NCBI GenBank assembly: GCA_963920705.1
Contig: OY987233.1
Coordinates: forward strand, 6,810,001-6,874,000
DNA from: Odiellus spinosus
Taxonomy: Eukaryota; Arthropoda; Arachnida; Opiliones; Phalangiidae
Length of the DNA: 64,000 bases
Direction of reading: 5' to 3'
The notes below the pieces were generated by a model. That model saw nothing but the letters and a program-made list of their open reading frames with translations, was not told the origin of the DNA and searched no databases. A program made the translations under genes and the position numbers. Position 1 is the first letter of the stretch; every line of letters starts with the position of its first letter. Below, in pieces: positions 47,030 through 59,085 of this stretch.

Positions 47030-47720
47030 ACAAATATTAAACTAGAAATTTTAAAACTTACCCGAAAAATAAGCTTAGCCGGATTCTTGGAGATACCAGA
47101 AGCCGATGAAACCCTCCTTTGAAGTCTACTACTCCAATGTTCCATATAGCACTCCTCTCTGTATGGGTCAAATTCCCAATTTTACGAGTTAGAAGGGGTC
47201 CTACTTCATCCCCCCTGTCTACGGAAAATTGGAAATTCTCTCTCTCCACAAACGACGACGTTTTTGGACGAACTCCAAGGCTGCTAGAGATATTCGCTCG
47301 ACGAACTCCCGCTCCGAAAACATCTACCGTTAGGAGGCGTACGAATCGCGCCTTTTGAGAATAACCCATACAGAGAGGGGTAGACAAGACCAGGGAGTAA
47401 TAGACTTCAAAGGAGGGTTTCATCGGCTTCTGGAGATACTGATTTCCTCGCGTATAATGTCTAGCGACCAATCGAACGCGATTATAAGTCTCGTGAAGAT
47501 CTCGCGTGAACAACGGGCCTTCGCTCATTGGTCGCTAGACCTTACACGGAGGCAACTCAGGATCTCCATGAATCCGCTAAGCCTATTTTCCGGGTAAGGA
47601 TTAAATTTATTTCCAGTTTAATATTTGTTTTGTAAACTTTTTATGGGTGGATTAGACCTATTTAAACGATAAGGAATTTATAAATAAATCCCTTGTTATT
47701 AAGTTGCATTCTCCCTTTAA
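47030..47720. mobile_element. Palindromic MITE, family A, copy 4, with a nested foldback insert
   Basis: Right end: TTGCATTCTCCCTTTAA. Between the usual CGGAAAATAGGCTTAGC-type arms lies a second inverted pair, GCCGATGAAACCCTCCTTTG at 47101-47120 and its complement at about 47409-47428. These enclose about 290 bp that other copies lack. Confidence 0.75.
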
Positions 47721-48584
47721 AGCTTTTGCGTTTCTCGTCCGGTTAGAGATAGTCCTTGCTTATACCGATTTGCTCGAGTTGCTGAGACCCCATACTCTTT
47801 CATACGCTCTTGTAACCCAGTTCGTGACTGAAATGTAATCGAAAAAATATATTTCCGTAGTCCGGCATCGAAAAGGGAAGTTGGTTCAAGTTTACTCGAA
47901 ATGATTTGACTTTTGTCGCCCAGTCGCCTTGTTTTAAAAATCAGATCAATACCCTAGAGAGTTTTCCCGACTGAACCTCACTCGAAAAAGGACTGACACG
48001 GCAAATTTTTGCCTTCAGCCAAAAGTTTTAAAGAGATAAAAATATAGGAATATTGACTTATGCAAATCTAGACTCTAGAGCGATATTTCGCTTACTATTG
48101 GAATATATACAGATATAGTTCAGCTACTACTTTTGCCATATAAATTCAATAGCATCCCCCATCACTTTCGCGCCACAACTCATTCCTTCGAGATAGTTTC
48201 TTATAGATTTTTAAGAATAGCTAGATCCACAAACAAGAGATGATGTAAATGTTTCGATGAAGTGGTAATCTTATGGGATTAAACACTTTTCGTTATATCT
48301 GATTACAGCTAGGACTAACTAGAGCTCGGAATCGGTTCATAAAGCAAAATTTCAACATAATTTGACCAAATAGACCATTGAAATTAATTCCATAAAAATA
48401 GACTACAGGCTTGTTACATTTGGTTCATTTTTGTTGAATTTAGAGCTCGAAATCTTATAATGTATAACTTAGGATATCCATTGATAACTAGGCTTTTTTT
48501 CAGATATTTTAATCTCGGATAAATTGTGTTTAATATAAAACCACAAATTATATAAACCGAAGCGTTTTTCTGTCGATTTTTTTT

Positions 48585-48970
48585 TTATCGTTTAAATAGG
48601 CCTAATCCACCAATCAAAAGATTACGAAACAAATATTAAACTAGAAATAAATTTAAAACTTAACCGGAAAATAGGCTTAGCTGGATTCATGGAGATATCC
48701 TGAATTTCTTTGCATTGATTGTTCAGCATGTTATTGGACGTGTCATGGGGATTTCGCCTTAACGACAGGCGTTTGCGCATTGGTCGGTGATCCATCAATG
48801 CGATGAAATTCAAATGATCTCCATGAATCCAGCTAACCTATTTTCTGGGTGAGTTTTAAATTTATTTCTATTTTAATATTTGTTTGTAATTTTTTTTTAC
48901 TGATGGATTAGACCTATTTAAACGATAAGGAATCGATAAAAACAATTCTTAGGTGACCTTCTCCCTTTAA
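48585..48970. mobile_element. Palindromic MITE, family A, copy 5
   Basis: Full inverted structure: ATCGTTTAAATAGGCCTAATCC at the left, CCGGAAAATAGGCTTAGC and its inverse in the middle, and ACCTTCTCCCTTTAA at the right end. Confidence 0.8.
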
Positions 48971-49489
48971 ACACTCAACAAGACACTCTGACTGTTCCAT
49001 AAACTCCTAAAATAGGCTGAAGTCTCAAAAACTTGGAACGTTGGGGAATAAAAATAAGCTATTCAAAAGCTAATTAGGCCTAACTGTATCAAAAATTGAC
49101 ATTAATCTTGAAAATATCTGGAAGATTTATTTTAGTTTTGTGTGAATTATAATAATTAAGTGAAATAATATTTTTTGTGTCGGTTTAAATTTTAAAACGA
49201 TAATTGAACGTCAGAATAATTAATTTTTCTTGTTCTTTTTTTGAGATGGCAAATTTCTAAAATTTCAATTTTTTTTTGTGACCCCAAAAATTTACGATCG
49301 AAAAAACCTGAAATCAATAGTGACGTAATAATTTTTAAAGGTCACATATTAATGGAAATGATTAAAGAGAATATCAACGATAGTTAAACCCAGTTATAAT
49401 TACCACAAATTATGAAATTAATCATTTTTCAACAAGTATAATATTTTTTTATTTTTATTTATTATATATATTTTATTATATTGGCCTAT

Positions 49490-50525
49490 TAATGGATATT
49501 GAGTAGCATTTTCGGAAAGATCGTTAAAAAACGATTCAAAATATATATACATATGACCACATAGAATAAAATTACCGCGACAGTAAAAATACATATTTTC
49601 GAAATTATTAAAATTTCCCGCAATACTACGTCATCACTATGGTCGCGTGTATTTCGCTATTGTACAAGGCTTCCTACAGTTGATTCTCTCACGTTCTGAC
49701 ACCAGTGATAAGGCCGCTTTCAGTTGTTTCAGTTCCTTAGAAAATTAACTTTGATATACCACGGCTCTTCGAAAATATATTTTTCTTTACTTAAAGATAA
49801 TTTAATACACAAAATTAAACTATTGTTTAACTAAAAACGCTTGTTGAACATCGTAAAATATGGTATAACCTCTCGAAGTCTAAATGAAGTCTTAATAAAT
49901 AAATTAAATTCAAACTTGAAGTTCAATTGAAAGCTGGCCGTTTGCAATATATTTTGCCACTTCACTTCAATTGAGGAATTGAGCCTTGGCTCGTCTTTTT
50001 GGTTTATTCTTTATCCACGAAAGAATTCTGGCGATTCTATCTAAAAGAATGCGTGTGTTTGTACAAAGTATAAGTTTTAAAAAGAGAAAAAGACTAAAAA
50101 CACGCTAACAGGGTATACAACAAGAATACAGAGTGATATATAAATACAAAAGTCTATCACTTTATTCCTTAAAAGTAAACAACGCCCCGTAGCTTAATAC
50201 TATCAGCATATGTCCAGTTTTACGTCATCACTTAAAAACTAGACAGAAAAGTCATCACCCCTATCTGGCTCGAGTGGTTTGGACTCTTCCTCGATATTTT
50301 GAATCCGGAGAGAGGGACGGAATTTAGGCGGGCCGCGCTTGGCTATATTAGCTTCCCTCCCAACTTCGGAATTTCTCCGCAGAGTGTCGCTTCCTTATTC
50401 ACTATTTACACGTGGCGACTGCGGCCGCTAGAGTGTCTCGAATCAGAATCTGCCGGTACATTTACCCGGACGTTTGCTGATAGTATTAAGCTTTACGGGG
50501 TGTTGCTTACTTTTATGGAATAAGG
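49490..50525. mobile_element. Family E copy in inverse orientation with a terminal hairpin
   Basis: 49490-49760 is family E on the minus strand (AATACTACGTCATCACTATG, CAGTGATAAGG). At 50160-50215, AAGTAAACAACGCCCCGTAG CTTAATACTATCAGC has its inverse at 50472-50525. The 250-bp loop is GC-richer than its surroundings. Related hairpin arms occur at 34690-34745 and 59285-59330. Confidence 0.6.
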
Positions 50526-51019
50526 TGACTTTTGATATATATTATAGTTTTAGCTATATCTAGTGTTTGTTTATGTGCCTAACGTTTTCAGGAAAGATTC
50601 ATAGCAGATTGCTTTTATTGAGCATATAGTACCTGTGCAACTCGCTTCTAGCCACGTTATATATTCAAAATATATTTTATATATATATATATATGCTTTT
50701 CAAATAACCTCTCAGAAAATAAGCTTACCAGAGAAACGCCAACATAATCCATTGAAATGAAAATATCACCGAATTTAATGCGAATATACCGCGAATTTTT
50801 CAATTTCTAAAATTAAATTCTTGAGCTTGGTGGGAAGCTAATCTGACAAGGCCCCCGAATCGAGTCAGGATACATGTCTACATTATCACACTTTCAAGTT
50901 AGTTACGAACTTAGTTACAAATATTTTAATCTTTAATTAAACTGAAACTTGTAGCTAAAATTGGAACCGCTTTTGAATTTATTTTCGGAATCACCATGCC
51001 AAAAAACGTATTTGAGAAT

Positions 51020-51450
51020 TATATTCGTATAATTGTTAAATGTATAAAATTTACCCGAAGATAAGCGTTTGGCGCTTTATATACGAATATATTACTCGTA
51101 TTCAAACGTAAAACGATGGATAAGAAAATTCACATTTCCAGAAAAAGAAAAAATTATAGGAAAAAAATTTCAAATTGACTTTTAATTTGATGAATATAAA
51201 TAAAACAACGAAACTAAGATTTTAAATCATCTTTTAATTCGTTATTTTCCGTGAAAATAAATTTTGAATTTTTTTATCCGAACGTATAACGCGGATAATA
51301 TTCTAAGGCCATTTTTGGATAAAAACGGATATGGATTATGTTTTTAATTTTTTCTTCGAATAAGTTAACTCGAATGAAAAATAGTCTTATTTTTAATCAA
51401 ACAGATAATACCTATACATCAGAATTTGGAGATTTTATTCACCATGACAA
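51020..51450. mobile_element. Dispersed element, family F, copy 1
   Basis: Shared blocks: CGTATAATTGTTAAATGTAT, ACCCGAAGATAAGCGTTTGG, GAACGTATAACGCGGATAA and AACGGATATGGATTA. Copies: 56365-56820, 60270-61765 (interrupted) and 63880 to the window end. It is about 430-450 bp with no coding capacity. Inverted short phrases (CGGATA / TATCCG) recur inside. Confidence 0.75.
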
Positions 51451-51680
51451 TAAACCTATTTGAGAATTTTTAGGCTCATTTTTGGTGTTTAAATTAATTT
51501 CTAAAGTTTTGGTAAAATTTGAATAAAAGTAAATATAAATTCGTGCCAATCATATTATTTCAGCCTTCAACAGTAAAATTTATAGAAATTTTACCAAACT
51601 TTAGAAATTAATTTAAACACCAAAAACGTGTATAATAATTGTTTTAAAATGCTGTTCCAATTTTAGCTGCAAGGTTCCCT
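51430..51680. mobile_element. Palindromic element, family G, copy 3 (lacks the central hairpin)
   Basis: TTTAAATTAATTTCTAAAGT and its inverse close up around CATATTATTTCAGCCTTCAAC. The CATTAAAAGAATAGG hairpin of copy 1 is absent, leaving a compact palindrome. Confidence 0.7.
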
Positions 51681-52039
51681 TTAAATTCTTCATATTTTTA
51701 TTTTATGTTATCGTTTCAAAACTTTAATATCTCTTTAAAGTTCTTCATTTGAATAAAAAGAGCAATAGTCTATTTTAAATCCCAGGTGGAACGTTGAAGT
51801 TAGTTCGAAACTTCGAAAGGACTCTTTTGAGTTTAATTTAATTTCAATTTTGTTAAACTTTCTTATAACTTGGACGATAAGGACGTGGATGAAGTCCTTA
51901 TTTCGTAATACTTTAAAGAAAGTTTGAAACAACCTCTAAGACATTCGTACCCCTGGGGGACAGGTGACTTCGTCTCTAGAACGCTCTTATAAAATTTTAT
52001 CTTTACTAGTCCTATTATAACTTAGCTCCATACGATTCT

Positions 52040-52430
52040 TCGTTTAAAGTGAGGCTGTTACGAATTTTTATGAACTCCAAATGGAAATTGACTAGCATTT
52101 TCGGAAAGATCTTTAAAAAATGATTCAAAATATATATATACGTATGCGCGACAGCAAAAATATATATTTTATAATCGCATATTTTCGGAATTTTTAAAAT
52201 AAATATTCCCCTCAATACTACGTCGTTTTTTTATATAGTTTTACAGTTGTTTCTCTCGCGATCTGGAACCAGTGATAAGGTCTCTTTCGTGCGGTCTTTT
52301 TCGTAAAAATACTTAATCCAAAAAGTCCACTACCTTTCGTATGAAAATTATCGTTAATTTCGTTCCAGAAATAAACTACGTCATATACCAAAAAAAAAAA
52401 AATTACTAATAGATTTTTTGACATTTTCAT
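52040..52430. mobile_element. Family E copy, inverse orientation
   Basis: It starts AAAGTGAGGCTGTTACGAAT, then GGAAAGATCTTTAAAAAATG, CAATACTACGTCG and CCAGTGATAAGGTCTCTTTC. It matches 49490-49790 and the minus strand of 57340-57636. Confidence 0.7.
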
Positions 52431-52714
52431 TTTGAAGTTCCTTAAGAACGAATCGGCCTAGAGGTATAAAATTTTAAAAATGTGGTTTTAATATAATGAT
52501 AAAATTAAAAATATAATTTACAAGCATTCGGAAAGAAATGGTGACAGCCACACTTCTAATAAAATTTTCCAAAGATGAAGTTATATATTTCTAGAAAATA
52601 CGACGTTATTACTTATTAAAACACTAGAATCTGATTTGCTAGCAAGAAATCTAACGCCTCTGGTAATATGGGCTTCAATAAATAATTTGAAGTTCCAATT
52701 CTTTCACGTTTTTA

Positions 52715-53530
52715 AAGGGAAAATACTAGCTAAAAATGGAACAGTGTTTCAGAATCACATAAAATTATGAATAAAATCATATTTGCACAATTTTTAGACG
52801 ATATTTTAGTTTTATTTAAATTCCGAAGTTGGGTTAGGTTTGAATTTCAGGGCGGTGTAAAATCGGACCAATCATTGACGAATTCGAAATATCCATACTC
52901 AAAAACCAACTTCCAGGGACTACGGCCATTGGGGGCACAAATATAATGAATTATCACAATAGATGGCGTGCCCGCGCCTCACTCTTATCAAAAACCAACT
53001 TCCAGGGGCAACGGCCATTGGGCCAAAATATACTCACTCTTATCTCCCGCGTATTACACCCGCTACTATGGGAAACGCGTCGAGTCTCGAAGCGCGAGTG
53101 GAGGAGCTACCACCTAGAGTCTCGAAGCGCGAGGGGAGGGTGTTTACCGCCTAGTTTGTTTCTTTCGTCATAGCTTAGCCAGTCAGAATAGGATCCGAAT
53201 GGGAACTATGATAGCGACATCTCTTAACAGATCGGCGCGTAAAGAGTGTACCCCATTGGTGGCTGCCCCGGCTGCCCCTGAAAGTTCATCTTCAATTTCG
53301 AATTCGTCAATTTCAGCCTTTAACAGAAGGCTAACCTGCAAATTCCGAGAGCGATCGGGGAAATCTGTACCATTGAAGGCGGGAGCCGTTGGATTCATCC
53401 AATTAACGGAATGATTTTATACCTTGCTTTAATTCAAACTTTAAAATTAATTTAAACAATAAAAACCTATCAAATAATTGTTTAAAACTCATCGAAAAGT
53501 TTTTTTACACTGCGGTGATTCTAAATATAA
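52715..53530. mobile_element. Family G element carrying a GC-rich insertion
   Basis: Left-arm phrases (AGCTAAAAATGGAACAG, ATCGGACCAATCATT) and right-arm phrases (CAGCCTTTAACAG, AAAATTAATTTAAACAATAA) frame about 430 bp (52885-53310) that is markedly richer in GC. It contains a direct repeat AAAAACCAACTTCCAGGG (52901, 52990) and a repeated GTCTCGAAGCGCGAG (53082, 53120). No convincing gene is in the insert. Confidence 0.5.
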
Positions 53531-54259
53531 ACGGAACTATATTTTAATTTTTAACTCATTTATAAATTTGATATCGTCATAGCATTGTCAATTGCCGAAA
53601 AGGGTACTACATGCTTTTAGGACTTTATCTACTTATCTTAGGTATAGTAGAAAATTGTAGTTCAATAAAAAAAATAACCCAAGAATGAATTGTTCATCAT
53701 CAAAATAATCATTAATCATGATTGCAACTTAAAAAAAACCCTTCAGTTTCCTGAAAAAAAATCCAATAAAAATAAAAGCAATCAATTCTTCGTGTCTTCA
53801 TAAGTGTTATTCCGCGTAACCATATCTTGCTTAACCACTCAACAGGCGTAAAAATAGTTCGAGCTAAGTAATAAGAAATATCTAGAAATCGCGCCCCCTA
53901 GTGTCAGGAATGGTTCGCGCTTTTATTACAGAAATTTTCGTAGTTTGGTTGAACTGCTGCACGACTGCTACCAGCCGACTTTTTCAAACCAATTTGCTAT
54001 GAACAAAATACGGAAAGTGTTGGAGTAAAATGGTTTTCGGACTGTATGCAGTAGTCTCGTTTTAAGGGTGGATTTTAAGAGCCATTCTTACGAGTTTCCC
54101 GCTGGTAAAGTTTAAAGGATATACCTCGCAAAGTAATTGTTTTCAAATATGTAATTCGAAATTCTTTTAAAAATGATTGGTCAGTCGATAAAGAATATTA
54201 TGATTAGGCTTAGATCCTGAAATTTCCCTTTTTATAGAACAAAAGCTTAAAATAATGGG

Positions 54260-54784
54260 GTTTTGCGCGAGACAGGATTTTGGCGCGAATGTAATGTATT
54301 GGCGCGACAGGATTTTGGCGCGAATGTAATGTATTGGCGCGACAGGATTTTGGCGCGAATGTAATGTATTGGCGCGGCAGGATTTTGGCGCGAATGTAAT
54401 GTATTGGCGCGGCAGGATTTTGGCGCGAATGTAATGTCTTGGCGCGACAGGATTTTGGCGCGAATGTAATGTATTGGCGCGACAGGATTTTGGCGCGAAT
54501 GTAATGTATTGGCGCGACAGGATTTTGGCGCGAATGTAATGTATTGGCGCGACAGGATTTTGGCGCGAATGTAATGTATTGGCGCGACAGGATTTTGGCG
54601 CGACAGGATTTTGGCGCGAATGTAATGTATTGGCGCGACAGGATTTTGGCGCGAATGTAATGTATTGGCGCGACAGGATTTTGGCACGAATGTAATGTAT
54701 TGGCGCGAATGTAATGTATTGGCGCGACAGGATTTTGGCGCGAATGTAATGTATTGGTGCGAGCCATGATTTTGGCGCGAAAAC
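54260..54784. repeat. 35-bp tandem array, about 15 copies
   Basis: The monomer is GACAGGATTTTGGCGCGAAT followed by GTAATGTATTGGCGC. Some units are shortened or joined (54600, 54690). The right flank to 54900 has older, diverged relatives (CATGATTTTGGCGCGAAAAC, CATGATTTTGGCACGAATA). Three overlapping minus-strand frames of 179-257 codons are repeat artefacts. Confidence 0.97.
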
Positions 54785-56239
54785 ATTCCCGCTAGAAAAG
54801 ATGTTGCCGAGAAAGTTGAATTTTGGCCCTAAAAAATATTGCCGCGAACATGAATATTGGTGCGAAAACATATTGCCAGGAGACATGATTTTGGCACGAA
54901 TAAGAGTATAGTTTATAACAATTTTTTGTGAAGGCTTCACCTTTACGGGCGATTTCTTTCAAGCGAGTTTCCTGCAGCCAAATAATTTAAAGTCTAGTAC
55001 CTGGGGGGGAGTTCTATATTCTGTAACTATCGATTCTCTTTAGCTTTTCTAAAGGGGGAGAGTCTCCATCCCTTCGTACTTTCCTCCCGGTTTTCAACGC
55101 CCCTTAAAGAGAAAAGTAAACACGTTGAAGATATCATTAAGACTTCTCTTTCTCTCTCTCGCTCTCTAAGCCAGTCACCTCACGCCTTTTTTAATGGAAA
55201 AAAGAAAGTCACGCGCTTCAATTTAAAACTACTCTGAAATTATTTAAAAATGAATAAGCCTTGTATATATTCTTATAGTTATATACCTCATCTTCCCAAA
55301 AAAGGGATTGCGAAATGAAAATAATTGCTTCTTTTATTTTGCGAGATTCTTCTAAGTTAGTGTTGGTGTTTTTCTTTGCACTAGCCAAGGCTTATTAACA
55401 AAGTATCTACTACTAAGAAAATTGATTCAATATTCCGGACTATATATATAATATATATATATTGTCGGCGAACAGTTCTTAAGTTAGTGGATGTCCGCAA
55501 TTTCCTTTATTTGTCCAATCACGTGAGCAAATTTAAATTTGTAAAAAATGAACCCACCTTAACGTCGTTCCTAGATAAAGTTTGGTCCCGAGGATGCATA
55601 ACTGAATTTTTAATTAGTTCATCATGTAATGCCCCCCGATTGTTTCTCCAAACAATTTGCTGTTACTTACGTTAAGTGATTAATTTTAATTAATGATTAA
55701 CCCGCCTTCCGGCAATTTCGGAGCTAATTTATGGGTTCAAAAACGCGTACCGAAGCGTCCGGTTTAGGCTACCGCATACTGCCGGTACACGTCGCTGAGT
55801 TTAGTTTTTAAGGAACCAGTCTTTAGGCTGGAAATAACTGAACTGTTTTCCTTTAAAACCAAGGATTAATGTTGAAATTTAAATGGTAATTAATCATATC
55901 TTTTAGAGTAAAACATTTTTAAATGAACATTTAAATTATCTTTTTTTTCGTCTTCAACCTCCCTTCAAAAAAAAGTTTTATTATTTATTTCAAAAGAAGA
56001 ATGAAAATTTTCAGAATTGCCACTTATTTTTACAAAACTTTTATTTTCATTTTTAAGTGTCTTGAAAAGTTGAAAAAGGAAATACGAGTTGTAGATTCTA
56101 AAAAGGTTTCATCAAGAAATGTTAGAACTATATTGGAAATTCTTACGGGACACGTACAAATTAAAATTTGTGGGAGTGGCTTGCAAACATTCAAAGTGTA
56201 AATTTATCATATATTAAAACACTATTTTCAAAAGTTTAT
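54785..56239. other. Intergenic, no gene seen
   Basis: It holds the diverged edge of the 35-bp array, a CT-rich patch (about 55145-55170) and an AT run (about 55440-55460). A short open frame at 55487-55675 has no recognisable domain. Confidence 0.5.
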
Positions 56240-56364
56240 ACCTCTGAGGTAATGCGTTCTTAAGAAACTTCAAAATTAACCTGGATAAAGTACTTTTACG
56301 AAAAAATACTGCACAAAAGCGACCTTATTACGTGTCAGAACGCCCGAGAAAAAATGAAATTTGT

Positions 56365-56820
56365 ATATTCATATAATTGTTAAATGTATAAGGTATACCC
56401 GAAGATAAGCGTTTGGCGTTTTATCTACGAACAAATTACTCGATTTAAAACGTATTATAACGATGAATAAGAAAATTCAAATTTCCAGAATTAGTCTAAA
56501 ATATAAGAAAAATATTTCAAATTGACTTTTTAATTCGAAGAATATAAATAAAAGAACGAAACTAAGATTTTAAATCATCTTTTTATTCGTTATTTTTCAC
56601 GAAAATAAATTTTGAATTCTTTTATCCGAACGTATAACGCGGATAATATTCTAAGATAAGCCCATTTTTGAATAAAAACGGATATGGATTACGTTTTTTA
56701 CTTTATCTTCGAATAAGTTAACTCGAATGAAAAGTAGATTATTTTAAATCAAACAGATAATATACATCAGAATATGGTAGATTTTATCCAATTTTAAAAA
56801 TTATACGAATTCCGAGCTCT
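56365..56820. mobile_element. Dispersed element, family F, copy 2
   Basis: Nearly complete match to 51020-51450 with the same block order, ending TACGAATTCCGAGCTCTAGA. Confidence 0.75.
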
Positions 56821-57289
56821 AGAGCTAAGAAACTAATGTATTTCATGTTAGCGCCTGTACAAGTGTTCTAACCTTAGCGCTTTGGTGTGAAGGGCAGAGC
56901 CCACATTCAGGAGCTAAGTAACTTCTGTTTCCTATCCTTAGAATTGAATGAATATTTATTAGCTTTCTGTATTTTATTGAAATCCCTTTTAAATTAGAGG
57001 GAAGCCCAGAGTCGGGTCCACAAGTTGAGTACCGAAATAACAAAATTATTAACGTGAAGTTACATAAAGTTAGTTTTTTTTTGTAAAGTGTATGGACATA
57101 TTTAAGGTTGAATTATTCCATACGGATTTGCAACGAAATGTCCTCAATAAAACATCTCGGAACATTAATTCATTTAAAATATATCTTGCACTATTAGCAA
57201 TTCCTACGGATTATATTTCAACGCCATATTTAAAAATTTATACATCTGGGTTGAAGCATTCAAAAAGAAAATGTTAGAAGTATATGTCA

Positions 57290-57965
57290 TTTATATGTAT
57301 GACATAGTTGATTTCTGAAACTTAATTAACGATAATTTTCATACGAAAGGTAATTGACTTTCTAGATTAAGTACTTTTACGAAAAAGACCGCGCGAAAGC
57401 GACCTTATCACTGGTGCTAAAGAGCGCGAGAATCGACTGTAGGAAGCTGTATACAATAGCGAAATCAGGCAACCATATAGCGATGACGTAGTATTTCGGA
57501 GAATTTTTATTTTTAAAATTTCGAAAATTGGGAATTAAAATATGTATTTCTTTCTATCGTTTTTCAACGATCTTTCCTTAAATGTTACTCAATTTTTATT
57601 TGGAATTCATGAAAAATCAGTGACAGCCTCAATCATGGCCGGATTAAGGGGTGGGCAGAGGGGCACCTGCCCCCGGGCACTAGCCAAATGGGGGCGCCCA
57701 AGAAACCTGGTGATACCCAAATCCAAGCGATTATTTTACTAAAATTTGGAAAAACTTGACGTTAGTTATTGAATTTGAAATGATTTCTGGGCGCGGAGCT
57801 ATTGTGTGGGCGCGATGAATTAGTCTTTTCCGCGAGTGAAGGCGCGATGAATGTTGGATTTTCAAATTAGGGGGCGCGTATAATTCTTGCCCCAGGGCGC
57901 CAAATCGCTTAATCCGGCCTCAATTTAAGGTAGCTGTACATTTATGGTGGCTGCATTCTCACTTT
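57290..57965. mobile_element. Family E copy interrupted by a GGCCGGATTAAG element
   Basis: Blocks GCGCGAAAGCGACCTTATCA, GGAAGCTGTATACAATAGCG and AGCGATGACGTAGTATT are followed by the family end GTGACAGCCTCAAT. The end is split by the insertion at 57637-57919 and resumes at TCAATTTAAGG. Confidence 0.7.
57637..57919. mobile_element. hAT-like non-autonomous element with GGCCGGATTAAG ends
   Basis: The 12-bp inverted ends GGCCGGATTAAG / CTTAATCCGGCC enclose 283 bp that is rich in GGGCGC. The flanking 8-mers TCAATCAT and TCAATTTA agree at five leading bases, compatible with an aged 8-bp target duplication. The GGGCACCTGCCCCCGGGC interior and terminal type resemble hAT elements of many animals. The class is inferred. 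Confidence 0.7.
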
Positions 57966-58359
57966 AAGCCTTTTATCTTGCAGTCCAAATATTTCTACAG
58001 GGTCTGTTCTTCGTTACAAGCTTAGAAGTCACTTAAATTTACATATAAAACCATTTTTCTAATGGGGTTTGGGTTCTTACTCGGATTGTCACTGAATATA
58101 AAATATCCTTAAACATTAGCGCGGGCTGTGGCTGTTCAGCCCGTCCATCTTTTGAGTGTTAGCGGGCAAGCAGAACGGACAGCTCGTATTCATACATATA
58201 AATTCGCTGGCATTGTTCATTCCAGAGCCAAAATTCTAGGATGCTGTCGGCGTTGGTCCAAATCGCATCAGGAATATCCTGGTCACGATTTCGCGCAATT
58301 GGATAGGCTGTCGAAATGTGTAGAGGCAAAAATAACACTAACGAGCTAGAGCAACGTAC

Positions 58360-58500
58360 CTTAAGCCGGAAGCGAGTACTTTGAGACTCCTTAGAACGAG
58401 AAAAGAAAAAAAGAAATTGGAGCCAAAAGAAACCTACGACCATAATAAGAGATAGTAGGATAACTCCCACGAGAACTTCCCCTTTGTTCGCGGAAAAAAC
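58360..58500 (-). other. Candidate orphan exon encoding a membrane helix
   Basis: On the minus strand a GACAG acceptor is followed by 141 open bases (47 codons, phase 0 at both ends) and an AAG/GTACGT donor. The codons give a short Asn/Lys/Glu lead, a strongly hydrophobic run (VGVILLSLIMVVGFF...) and a basic Ser/Arg/Lys tail, like the TM exon of a type I receptor. The frame stays open past the donor to 58159 with non-repetitive sequence. No adjoining exon could be placed, so it may be a chance frame or a transposon remnant. Confidence 0.25.
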
Positions 58501-58969
58501 CTGTCAAACCTTATAAGCCTTCTTATTCCGAGAACCAATGAAAAAAGATCTAGAATTCTGGCATCAACGGCTCCCCAATGACCTTTAAACTGAGACAATT
58601 TACCGCCATTTATTAAATTTACGGTGACTCGGCACTATTCTCTATATTATCCAAACCCCTTTTCCTTATATAACCTCCCGCTTATAACCAACCTTCAGAA
58701 ATATATATATATATACCTTTTGTTTTATCTTTGTTCTTTGATGCCGTAGATTGTTTGAGATATGACCAGCAGTGAAAATATCAAAGGCGTAGTCTATATT
58801 GCAAAAACAAAAATAGCTTATAGCTACCAGGAGTTTCTAAGAATTCCTTTGGGGGAAGTTCTAAGAAACGTATTGAATATCGCGTAAGAAACAAGTTTGG
58901 TCGTAAAACTCTTGTTGATTCAGACTGCTTCACTCAGGTGAATATAGTTCCGCCATTTATACGTAAGGT

Positions 58970-59085
58970 TCGTTAAGAGACAGGTTAAGCAGACTGTCAC
59001 GTGACTGTTTGGATTCCGGGCTTGATTTCCAGAGCGCAGCTTGGTAGAGTCTGCTTAAACTGTCGCTTTACTAACCTGGTCTTTA
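58970..59085. mobile_element. Family D fragment
   Basis: GTTAAGAGACAGGTTAAGCAGACT and GTCACGTGACTGTTTGGATT are followed by AGAGTCTGCTTAAACTG in inverse. This is a short internal-deletion form of the palindrome at 1975-2500. Confidence 0.65.

Noticed and set aside
47058..47528. 156-codon minus-strand frame
   Set aside because: It runs across both arms of a palindromic MITE and its nested insert, so the coding look is chance. No domain recognised.
54167..54940. Three overlapping minus-strand frames of 179-257 codons
   Set aside because: The 35-bp satellite lacks stop codons in all three frames of that strand. Three frames open at once is the mark of a repeat, not a gene.
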